A stretch of DNA of 64,000 nucleotides, taken from positions 1 through 64,000 of the forward strand of contig JAWKHR010000037.1 in assembly GCA_041394725.1 (NCBI GenBank). The letters run 5' to 3'. Of this stretch, positions 10,984 to 17,844 are shown piece after piece; position 1 is the stretch's first letter; every line of letters begins with the position of its first letter. The stretch is from JAWKHR01 sp041394725 (lineage in GTDB: Bacteria; Acidobacteriota; Vicinamibacteria; Vicinamibacterales; SCN-69-37). The notes beneath the pieces were generated by a model. It worked only from the letters and a program-made list of their open reading frames with translations. It did no database searches and had not been told where the DNA came from. A program made the translations under genes and the position numbers.

Positions 10984-11398
10984 CACGTCCGTCTGGATCG
11001 AGACGTTCCGACGCGATGCCCCTCTTCGCCTCGAGGATCACGTCGAGTTCGACGAGATCGTGACCTGCCTGCCGGTGATCCAGGAGGTGCTGCAGGGCTT
11101 CGACCGCGAGGATCACTACCGGCGGGCGCACGAGGCGATGTGGTCGCTGCCCATCGTCGAATCCCCCATGCGGCCCGAGCTCATTGACCAGGCGGTGGAC
11201 CTCTACCGGCGCGCCCGACGCGCGGGCGTCACGGTCCGATCCGGCGTGGACTGCGTGATTGCCGCGTGCGCGCTGCGGCACGGGCTGACCGTGCTGCACG
11301 CGGACCGCGACTTCGCGAACCTGGCGCGGGTCGCGACGCTCGACGTGCGGGACGTGCGGGACGCGCCACGGTCGAAACGACCGGCTTCACGCCGCTGA
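10970..11398 (+). CDS. vapC: VapC-like PIN-domain ribonuclease toxin
   Basis: A 142-residue PIN-domain endoribonuclease, neutralised by the upstream VapB. The GTG start at 10970 gives the usual opening VLVDTSVWI. An in-frame ATG at 10931 would add a 13-residue leader inside the antitoxin gene. Acidic metal-binding residues are visible: Asp in VDTSVW, Glu in QEVLQG, Asp in GVDCVIAA and Asp in HADRDF. Overlap with vapB indicates translational coupling. It is a standard type II toxin-antitoxin pair. Confidence 0.85.
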   Translation: MVLVDTSVWIETFRRDAPLRLEDHVEFDEIVTCLPVIQEVLQGFDREDHYRRAHEAMWSLPIVESPMRPELIDQAVDLYRRARRAGVTVRSGVDCVIAACALRHGLTVLHADRDFANLARVATLDVRDVRDAPRSKRPASRR

Positions 11399-11583
11399 CG
11401 GCCCGGTTCCTCCAGAACGACCCGGCGCCGCGCCGCTCTTCCGCGATCGCTTCCAGCTCGGCGATGGCCTCGAGATCCTTGACGGCCGTCGGACAGGTGT
11501 CGCTCGTGTCAGGTGTCAGCCCCTTGTCCGCACAGAGCCAGGCGTCGAGGCCGGCCGGTTCCCGTCCGGCGTATCCTATCGAC
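11399..11583. other. Intergenic stretch with no supported gene
   Basis: No supported gene, repeat or RNA is seen in these 185 bases. A minus-strand reading through it has no start, motif or codon pattern that would support it. Confidence 0.5.
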
Positions 11584-12061
11584 GTGGACCGCGACGAGAT
11601 CCTGCGCGTGCTCCGGGCGTTCGAGGCGAACGGACTCGAGTACGTCCTCATCGGGGCCACCGCCATGGGCTTCCATGGCGTCGTGCGTGCCACCCGGGAC
11701 CTCGACCTCAGCATCCGCGCCAGTGCCGCGAACGTCGAGAGACTCAAAGCGGCGCTGAGATCGGTCTACGACGCCGATCCTCACATTGACGAGATCTCCG
11801 CGGCAGACCTGGTGGGCGAGTATCCGGCGGTGCGGTACTATCCGCCGACCGGCGACCTGTACTTCGACGTGCTGACCCGCCTGGGGCGACATGGCGAGCT
11901 TCGAGACCGTGGAAGCCGAAGTCAAGGCGTTCGAAGGCGTCCGGGGCACCGTGGCGACACCGGCGGCGCTCTATCGGCTCAAGAAGGGGACCGTGCGACC
12001 GCTCGATCGTCAGGACGCCGCCGCGCTGCGCCAGCAGTTCGACCTGAAGGACGAGCCCTGA
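11584..12061 (+). pseudogene. Nucleotidyltransferase (AbiEii/MNT-like), frameshifted
   Basis: From GTG 11584 the protein begins DRDEILRVLRAFEANGLEYV, then LIGATAMGFHG, then RATRDLDLSIRAS, the usual G-G/A...DxD core of small nucleotidyltransferases related to AbiEii/MNT antitoxins. The frame is lost at CTGGGGCGA (about 11880-11890). Removing one G from the GGGG run restores LTRLGDMASFETVEAEVK and then ALYRLKKGTVRPLDRQDA, a normal C-terminus for the family, ending at TGA 12059-12061. So the gene is complete except for a single-base insertion, either real or a sequencing error. The next gene starts 1 bp after the restored stop, which supports the restored frame. Confidence 0.7.
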
Positions 12062-12062
12062 G

Positions 12063-12296
12063 ATGCCGGTCCAGAAGTTCCGGTCGATCGAGGAGATGAA
12101 CCACGCGGCCGACCCGCGCCCGGCCGCCGACTTCGACCGCTTCCTGCGCCACTGCGCCCGCTACTGGCGGATCGCCCCCCGCACCTACCCGCGCGGCGTC
12201 TTCAAGTTCCGCACGATCGAAGACGTCGGACACCCACCACCTGCCCCGGGGGCAAGAGCCAGCGCACCCGCCAGGTCCCGACCCGAAGAAGGATGA
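12063..12296 (+). CDS. Small conserved-looking protein paired with the nucleotidyltransferase
   Basis: A 77-residue soluble protein starting right after the restored stop of the nucleotidyltransferase. It contains two similar short motifs, KFRSIEEMN near residue 5 and VFKFRTIEDV near residue 50. The first 55 residues look like real coding sequence. The last 20 (Pro/Ala/Arg-rich) may be read-through after a frame error. I do not recognise a named family. The tight spacing suggests it works with the nucleotidyltransferase, possibly as the other half of a toxin-antitoxin-like pair. Confidence 0.5.
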   Translation: MPVQKFRSIEEMNHAADPRPAADFDRFLRHCARYWRIAPRTYPRGVFKFRTIEDVGHPPPAPGARASAPARSRPEEG

Positions 12297-12336
12297 TCGA
12301 AGCCCGGAGGTCCGAGAAGGACCTCCGCACGACGAA

Positions 12337-12389
12337 CCCTGGCACCCTGGCACCCTGGCACCCTGAGGACCCTGAGAACCCTGACGCCC
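12337..12389. repeat. Short tandem repeats CCCTGGCA x3 then CCCTGAxxAC-type x3
   Basis: Three perfect copies of CCCTGGCA (12337-12360) run into three 10-bp units beginning CCCTGA (12361-12389). Read on the other strand, the 8-bp unit is TGCCAGGG, one base away from the TCCCAGGG phase of the repeat at 9879-9916, so these belong to one repeat family. Confidence 0.85.
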
Positions 12390-12402
12390 TCTTCCTCTTT
12401 AC

Positions 12403-12425
12403 TAGTGCCGCTCGTTTTGGCACTA
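12403..12425. promoter_or_regulatory. 7-bp inverted repeat before the BNR-repeat gene
   Basis: TAGTGCC and GGCACTA are separated by 9 bp, ending 61 bp before the ATG of the large exported protein. It lies in the only AT-richer patch of that gap and could be an operator or transcript leader hairpin. No regulator is known. Confidence 0.3.
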
Positions 12426-12486
12426 TGCACGCGGTCAACCCCTGCGCATTTCAAGGATGTACGACGGTTTTTCGAGGAGGAGTTCC

Positions 12487-15450
12487 ATGCGTGTCCCCCT
12501 GCAGCGCTGGATGCGCCTCGGGTGTCTCTGCGGCCTGATCGCGGCCGGGACGACGCTCGCGGCTCAGTCCGGTACGGCGCCCGCCGATCCGATGATTCAG
12601 GATCTCGACTGGCGCAACATCGGCAACGGCAACCTGATCGGCCGCATCTCGGCCGTCGATGCGCTCGAGGACGACTTCGCCTATGTGGTCGTCGGCTCGG
12701 CCTCGGGCGGCGTGTGGAAGTCCACGAGCGCCGGCACGAGCTGGGACCCGATCTTCGATCACTACGGCGCGGCCTCGATCGGCGACGTGCGGATCGACCA
12801 GAAGAACAAGGACATCATCTGGGTCGGGACCGGCGAGGAGTGCGCGCGCAACACCTCGGCCTGGGGTGACGGGCTCTACAAGTCCACCGACGGCGGTCAG
12901 ACCTTCGTCAACGTCGGCGGACCGCTGAAGGAGTCCTACAACATCGCCAAGATCCTCATCCACCCCGCCGACAGCAACATCGTCTACGTCGCGGCCATCG
13001 GCAACACGTGGGCGCCGATCGGCGAGCGCGGCCTGTTCAAGACCACCGACGGCGGCACGACGTGGACGAAGCTCGGCGGCGGCCTCCCGGTGGATCCGAC
13101 GACGGGCGCGATCGACATGGTGATGGACCCGCGCAACCCCGAGACGCTCTACGTCAGCTTCTGGCAGCGCATCCGCTACCCGTGGGCGCTCAAGAGCGGC
13201 GGGCCGAACAGCGGCATCTTCAAGTCCACCAACGGCGGCCGGAGCTGGACCAAGCTGACGCGCGGCCTGCCGGAAGGCGACATGGGCCGCATCGGCATCG
13301 CCATCTCGCGCAGCAACCCGCGCATCCTGATGGCTCACATCGAGCACGGCTTCCAGCCCAACTGCGGCGGGCGCGGCGGCGGGGGCGGGCGCGGTGGCCA
13401 GCAGCCGCCGCAGGATCCGGCCTGCACGGACATGACGCAGCTCGGCGCGGGCATGTACCGGTCCGAGGACGGCGGCGCCACCTGGACGTTCCTCGACCGC
13501 TACATCAGCCGGCCGTTCTACTACATGCACGTCCAGATCAGCCCGCTCGATCCGAACTACGTCTTCAGCTACAACATCAACTACCGGCGCTCGATGGACG
13601 GCGGCAAGACGTGGACCTCGAGCGGCTCGCCCCAGGGCGGCCACTGCTACCACGCGATGTGGCTCGACCCGCACAACAAGGGCCGCTACTACACGGGCTC
13701 GGACGGCGGCCTGAACCTGACGCACGACGACGGCGAGACGTCGCTCCGGTTCAACAACATCAACGTCACGCAGTACTACGACGTCGCCCTCGACAACCGC
13801 GAGCCGTACTACGTCTGCGGCGGCCTGCAGGACGCCGGCAGCTCGTGTGGTCCCTCGCAGACCCGCGCCAACGGCATCTACACGAGCGACTGGTACAACC
13901 TGTCCGGGGGTGACGGCTACCACGCCGAGATCGACCCGAACGACTGGCGCAACGTCTACACGGAGTCGCAACCCGACACCAACGGCGGCAACGTCGGGCT
14001 GTCGAACATCGAGACCCGCGAGCGCCAGTCGGTCCGTCCCAGCAAGAACAACATCTCCAACTGGGACCAGTACATCACCCCGGCGATGGAGGACCTGGCC
14101 GAGAAGAACAACTGGGGCCGGCAGCCGCAGGATCTCGGCGCGCTGCGCTTCAACTGGTCCACGCCGCTCCTGCTCTCGCCGAACAACAACAAGATGCTGT
14201 TCATCGGCGCGAACCACCTGCTGATGTCGCCCGACGGCGGCCAGACCTACCGGCTGCTCAGCCCGGATCTCACCAAGAACGACCCGGAGCGCACGATCCG
14301 CCGGTCCGGCGGCCTGACGCCCGACGAGGATCCGGGCGGCGGCGCCGAGTACCACGCGACCATCATCACGATCTCGGAGTCGCCCATCGAGCCGGGCAAC
14401 ATCTGGATCGGCACCGATGACGGCAACATCCAGGTCACGCGCGACGCCGGCGCCACCTGGACCAAGGTCGGCACCGACGGGATGCCCGGCCTGCCGCAGA
14501 ACGACCTGTGGGTGAGCCGCGTCGAGGCCTCGCACCACACGCGCGGCCTGGCCTACGCCACCGTCGACGGCCACCGCATGGCGAAGTACTCGCCGTGGGT
14601 GTTCAAGACGACCGACTACGGCCGGACCTGGACGCGCATCTCGAACGGCATCCCCGACGGCAACCCGCTCTACGTCGTGCGCGAGGACCTGAAGAACCCG
14701 AACCTGCTCTTCGCGGGCAGCGAGTTCGCGGCGTTCTACTCGCTCGACGCGGGCCAGAACTGGAAGCGGCTGAACCAGAACCTCCCGACGGTCGCCGTGC
14801 ACCACCTGGAGATCCACCCGCGCGACGGCGACCTGGTCGCCGGCACGCACGGGCGCGGCATCTGGATCATGGACGACATCTCGCCGCTCCAGCAGATGAC
14901 CCCGGAGGTCCAGAGCGCCGAGGCGCACCTGTTCCAGAGCCGCCCGGCCATCCAGTGGTTCAGCATCCAGCCGCAGCACAACGGCGGCGCGCTGGCGTTC
15001 GTCGGGGAGAACCCGACGCGTAACGCGATCATCAACTACTACCTGAGCCCGCGCGTGACCGGGAACGTGGACTTCGCGATCACCGACATCGGTGAGACCG
15101 GCACGTGCACGGCGTCCTTCCCGGCCGAGGCGGGCATCCAGCGCATCGAGTGGACGATGCGGTGGAATCCGCCGCCGGCCGGCAACGCGCAGCAGGGGCG
15201 GGGCGGCGGCGGATTCGGCGGCGGCCGCGGTCGCGGCGGTGGCGGCGGCCCGTGCCTGATCGACCCGGCCGCGCAGCCGCAGGGCGGCGGCGGACGTCGC
15301 GGCGGCGGCGGTGGCTTCGGCCGCGGCGGCGGTGGCGGCGGCCGCGTGGATCCCGGCACCTACAAGATCACGATGACGGCCAACGGCAGGACCTACACCA
15401 GCACCATCCAGGTCAGGCCGGACCCGATCGCGGAGGGGAAGGGACAGTAG
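12487..15450 (+). CDS. Exported BNR/sortilin (VPS10)-like beta-propeller protein
   Basis: A 987-residue exported protein. ATG 12487 follows AGGAGG with good spacing and begins a signal peptide (LQRWMRLGCLCGLIAAG...). The body carries many BNR/Asp-box repeats of the form S-x-D-G-G-x-T-W (KSTDGGQTF, KTTDGGTTW, RSEDGGATW, TRDAGATW, KTTDYGRTW), which fold as beta-propellers as in sortilin and sialidases. Three Gly/Arg-rich low-complexity segments interrupt it, near residues 295-310 and in the last 100 residues. A C-terminal TYKITMTANGRTYTSTI segment looks like an Ig-type or FlgD-like end piece. Proteins of this family are very common in Acidobacteriota. The ligand is unknown. A strong terminator follows. 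Confidence 0.85.
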   Translation: MRVPLQRWMRLGCLCGLIAAGTTLAAQSGTAPADPMIQDLDWRNIGNGNLIGRISAVDALEDDFAYVVVGSASGGVWKSTSAGTSWDPIFDHYGAASIGDVRIDQKNKDIIWVGTGEECARNTSAWGDGLYKSTDGGQTFVNVGGPLKESYNIAKILIHPADSNIVYVAAIGNTWAPIGERGLFKTTDGGTTWTKLGGGLPVDPTTGAIDMVMDPRNPETLYVSFWQRIRYPWALKSGGPNSGIFKSTNGGRSWTKLTRGLPEGDMGRIGIAISRSNPRILMAHIEHGFQPNCGGRGGGGGRGGQQPPQDPACTDMTQLGAGMYRSEDGGATWTFLDRYISRPFYYMHVQISPLDPNYVFSYNINYRRSMDGGKTWTSSGSPQGGHCYHAMWLDPHNKGRYYTGSDGGLNLTHDDGETSLRFNNINVTQYYDVALDNREPYYVCGGLQDAGSSCGPSQTRANGIYTSDWYNLSGGDGYHAEIDPNDWRNVYTESQPDTNGGNVGLSNIETRERQSVRPSKNNISNWDQYITPAMEDLAEKNNWGRQPQDLGALRFNWSTPLLLSPNNNKMLFIGANHLLMSPDGGQTYRLLSPDLTKNDPERTIRRSGGLTPDEDPGGGAEYHATIITISESPIEPGNIWIGTDDGNIQVTRDAGATWTKVGTDGMPGLPQNDLWVSRVEASHHTRGLAYATVDGHRMAKYSPWVFKTTDYGRTWTRISNGIPDGNPLYVVREDLKNPNLLFAGSEFAAFYSLDAGQNWKRLNQNLPTVAVHHLEIHPRDGDLVAGTHGRGIWIMDDISPLQQMTPEVQSAEAHLFQSRPAIQWFSIQPQHNGGALAFVGENPTRNAIINYYLSPRVTGNVDFAITDIGETGTCTASFPAEAGIQRIEWTMRWNPPPAGNAQQGRGGGGFGGGRGRGGGGGPCLIDPAAQPQGGGGRRGGGGGFGRGGGGGGRVDPGTYKITMTANGRTYTSTIQVRPDPIAEGKGQ

Positions 15451-15478
15451 GGTTCCCAAGGGTTCCAGGGTTCAGGGT

Positions 15479-15513
15479 GGGGGCGATGCCGTTCCGGCAT
15501 CGCCCCTTTTTTT
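15479..15513 (+). terminator. Rho-independent terminator
   Basis: GGGGCGATGCC pairs perfectly with GGCATCGCCCC (11 bp, loop GTTCC), followed by seven T. It ends the BNR-repeat gene about 30 bp after its stop. Confidence 0.92.
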
Positions 15514-15628
15514 GCGGGTGCCCCGGCGCGCTCAGGTCCTCCCCCGCTTCCCCTTGGGTCCGCGCCCCCCGACATGTCACAATCCCCTTCCCCCTCCCCG
15601 GCGATACACTGCAGATCCGTTCCGAACC

Positions 15629-16264
15629 ATGTCTGATCGCGGACCCCGGACATTCGAGCGCTTCGAGTTCGACGAGGCCTACGTGGACCGGCTGGCGTCG
15701 GGCGACGCGGAGGCGGAGCGCCATTTCACGGCCTATTTCGGCGATCTGCTGACCATCAAGCTGCGCAGCCGGCTGCGGTCGCCGGCCCTGGTCGAGGACG
15801 CCAAGCAGGAAACCTTCCTCCGCGTGCTGACCACGCTCCGGAAGGGTGGCCTGGCCTCCGCCGGGAGCCTCGGCGCCTTCGTGAATTCCGTCTGCAACAA
15901 CGTGCTGTTCGAGACCTACCGGGCCGAGACGAAGCGCCAGCAGATGGTGCCCGAGGACACGGTCCAGCCCGAGGCGCCAGGATCCAGCGCCGAGGAGACG
16001 CTGGTCGCCGAGGACGATCACGCGCAGCTGCGCGACGCGCTCCGGCGGCTGCCGGACAAGGACCGCCAGATCCTCCGGTGGCTGTTCTTCGACGAGCGCG
16101 ATAAGGACGAGGTGTGCCGGACGCTCGGCGTGGACCGGCCGTACCTGCGGGTGCTGGTCCACCGGGCCAAGGGCCGGCTGCGTGACGCGCTCCTGGCCCC
16201 GCCGCCCGGCGGTCCGGGGACGGCTGAAACGGCCCGGGGAGCCGGGACACTAACCCAGCGGTAG
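15629..16264 (+). CDS. ECF-like RNA polymerase sigma factor
   Basis: A 211-residue sigma-70 family protein. Region 2 spans about residues 20-95 (HFTAYFGDLLTIKLRSRL, LVEDAKQETFLRVL, FVNSVCNNVLFETYR) and region 4 about 130-190 (RLPDKDRQILRWLFF, EVCRTLGVDRPYLRVLVHRAKGRL), so it is two-domain like ECF factors. ATG 15629 is the first good start after the terminator, and GATACACT upstream may be part of its promoter. The next gene encodes a zinc-type anti-sigma factor, 48 bp downstream. It probably controls this cluster of sigma, anti-sigma, unknown and CHAT genes. Confidence 0.9.
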   Translation: MSDRGPRTFERFEFDEAYVDRLASGDAEAERHFTAYFGDLLTIKLRSRLRSPALVEDAKQETFLRVLTTLRKGGLASAGSLGAFVNSVCNNVLFETYRAETKRQQMVPEDTVQPEAPGSSAEETLVAEDDHAQLRDALRRLPDKDRQILRWLFFDERDKDEVCRTLGVDRPYLRVLVHRAKGRLRDALLAPPPGGPGTAETARGAGTLTQR

Positions 16265-16312
16265 GGCCCCGGGCGGGCCCGGGACGCACCACACGCTGGA
16301 GCCACCAGACGC

Positions 16313-17005
16313 ATGACCCACGACGACGCCGTCGCGACGCACGCCGCCGAGCGGTACCTGCTCGAGGAGATGAGCGAGGCCGAGCGGCACGACTTCGAGG
16401 CGCACTACTTCGACTGTCCGCCCTGCGCGGAGGACGTCCGCCTGGGCGCGGCCATGGCCGACGCCGTCCGGACCGGCAGCGCGCCGGCCGAGGTGGTGCC
16501 GTTCGCGGCGCCGGCCCGCCCGGCGGGTCCGGTCGCGGGCAGCGGCGGGACGCCCGGCGCGCGCCCCGCCCTCGCGTCGGCGTCCTCCCGCTCCACGTGG
16601 TGGGCGCTCGCGGCCGCGGCCGCGCTGGCCGTCCTCGCCGGCTACCAGTCGTTCGTCGTCATCCCCGGCCTGCGCGGTGATGGCGCGCAGGCGCTCGCGC
16701 CGGTCGTGCTGCGGCCGGTGAGCCGCGGCGAGCTGCCCACGGTGCATCGTCCCGCGGGCGGCGGCCTGCTGTCGCTCGCGATGGACGTGAACGTGGACCC
16801 CGCGCCCGACAAACTCATCTATCATCTGAGGACCGACGCGGGCAGCGAGGTCCTGACCGGAGAGGCTCCGGTCCCCCAGCCGGGCACCCCGCTCCTGCTC
16901 GTGATTCCCGGCCGCGATCTGTCGGCGGGGCGTTACGTTCTGAGCCTGGTGGATCCGTCGAACCCGTCGGCGGAGGTGGGCACGTACCGCTTCGACGTCG
17001 ACTAG
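16313..17005 (+). CDS. Membrane anti-sigma factor with zinc-type N-terminus
   Basis: A 230-residue single-pass membrane protein. The N-terminal domain has the ZAS pattern His31-x3-Cys35-x2-Cys38 (HYFDCPPC), which in such proteins holds zinc and clamps the sigma factor. A transmembrane helix lies at about residues 97-118 (WWALAAAAALAVLAGYQSF). The exported part (about 120-230) is a beta-rich domain ending in a VLSLVDPSNPSAEVGTYRF-like strand region. Position right after the sigma gene supports pairing. The signal and any protease that releases the sigma factor are not known. Confidence 0.85.
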   Translation: MTHDDAVATHAAERYLLEEMSEAERHDFEAHYFDCPPCAEDVRLGAAMADAVRTGSAPAEVVPFAAPARPAGPVAGSGGTPGARPALASASSRSTWWALAAAAALAVLAGYQSFVVIPGLRGDGAQALAPVVLRPVSRGELPTVHRPAGGGLLSLAMDVNVDPAPDKLIYHLRTDAGSEVLTGEAPVPQPGTPLLLVIPGRDLSAGRYVLSLVDPSNPSAEVGTYRFDVD

Positions 17006-17033
17006 CGCGCGCGGCCGGTTCCACGGAGTCTCC

Positions 17034-17834
17034 ATGGAGCTGATGACGCCACGCCGCTACCTCTTCCGTGCCAACGCCTGCGCCTTCGGCGGCCGGATCC
17101 TCCGGCCGCGCCCGGTGGTGCTGGTCTCGGGCGCCTCGAGTTCGATCGGCGTCTCCGGCGGCCGCGCCGAGGCGCGCGCGCGCGCGACGCACTTCAAGCC
17201 GTACGTCCGCATCGGCGGCGCGTCCACCAGGGTCGAGGCGAAGTTCGACGACCTGAAGGCGGCGCGCGCCCTGACCGAAGGCGTGGGCCAGGAAGCCGCG
17301 CTCGCCACGACGAGCAGCGCGCAGGCGGTGGTCGACGGACTCCTCGTGTCGAAGCGCCTCGCCATCCGGCAGGTCCGCGCCTCGCTGATCTCCCGTTCCG
17401 CGCCCGAGCAGGGCGAGCCGGACATCATCGTCGGCCGCGATACGGCCATCAAGGGCCTGACGATCGATGGCTTTCCCGTCACCGTCGAGCTGGCCGTCGC
17501 CGCGTTCGCGACCATGGCCACGCACGCGGCGTTCGTGAAGGCGGGTGCGCCGGGCTGCCAGGTACCGCCCGACGACACCGACCCGTCGAAGCCCGTGCTC
17601 GCGACCATCGTCCGGTCGCTGCGCTGGACGCGCAAGCCGCATCCGGAAGCCACGATCGAGGGCCACGTGATCCGCGTGCCGGACTTCGGCCGGATTTACG
17701 TCGGCGAGATCTACATCACGCCCGATTCCCGCCGGCTCACGCTCCTCCGGCTTCGGCTGGGCTCGCCCGAGGGCGGGATGGCCGACTTCGCCGAGGTGGA
17801 GACCAACGGCGGCTGGTACCCGCCCGTCGGATGA
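17034..17834 (+). CDS. Unrecognised protein of the sigma/CHAT module
   Basis: A 266-residue protein I cannot assign to a family. It has no clear signal peptide or transmembrane helix. The first half contains VVLVSGASSSIGVSGG and a run of mixed polar residues. The second half is beta-rich (RIYVGEIYITPDSRRLTLLRLRLG). GGAG 5 bp before ATG 17034 supports the start. It sits 28 bp after the anti-sigma gene and 10 bp before the CHAT gene, so it should share their transcript. It could be a CHAT-protease substrate or partner. That is inference from position only. Confidence 0.7.
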   Translation: MELMTPRRYLFRANACAFGGRILRPRPVVLVSGASSSIGVSGGRAEARARATHFKPYVRIGGASTRVEAKFDDLKAARALTEGVGQEAALATTSSAQAVVDGLLVSKRLAIRQVRASLISRSAPEQGEPDIIVGRDTAIKGLTIDGFPVTVELAVAAFATMATHAAFVKAGAPGCQVPPDDTDPSKPVLATIVRSLRWTRKPHPEATIEGHVIRVPDFGRIYVGEIYITPDSRRLTLLRLRLGSPEGGMADFAEVETNGGWYPPVG

Positions 17835-17844
17835 GCTGAGCCGG

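Noticed and set aside
12418..12432. Sigma-54 promoter before the BNR-repeat gene
   Set aside because: TGGCAC with GC at the right distance is present, but the -12 part (ACGCG) does not match TTGCA, so chance is more likely.
12451..15459. Very long minus-strand open frame opposite the BNR-repeat gene
   Set aside because: The plus strand has clear repeats, a signal peptide and a ribosome-binding site. The minus reading is Arg/Val/Asp-rich with no motif, as expected from the complement of a high-GC gene.
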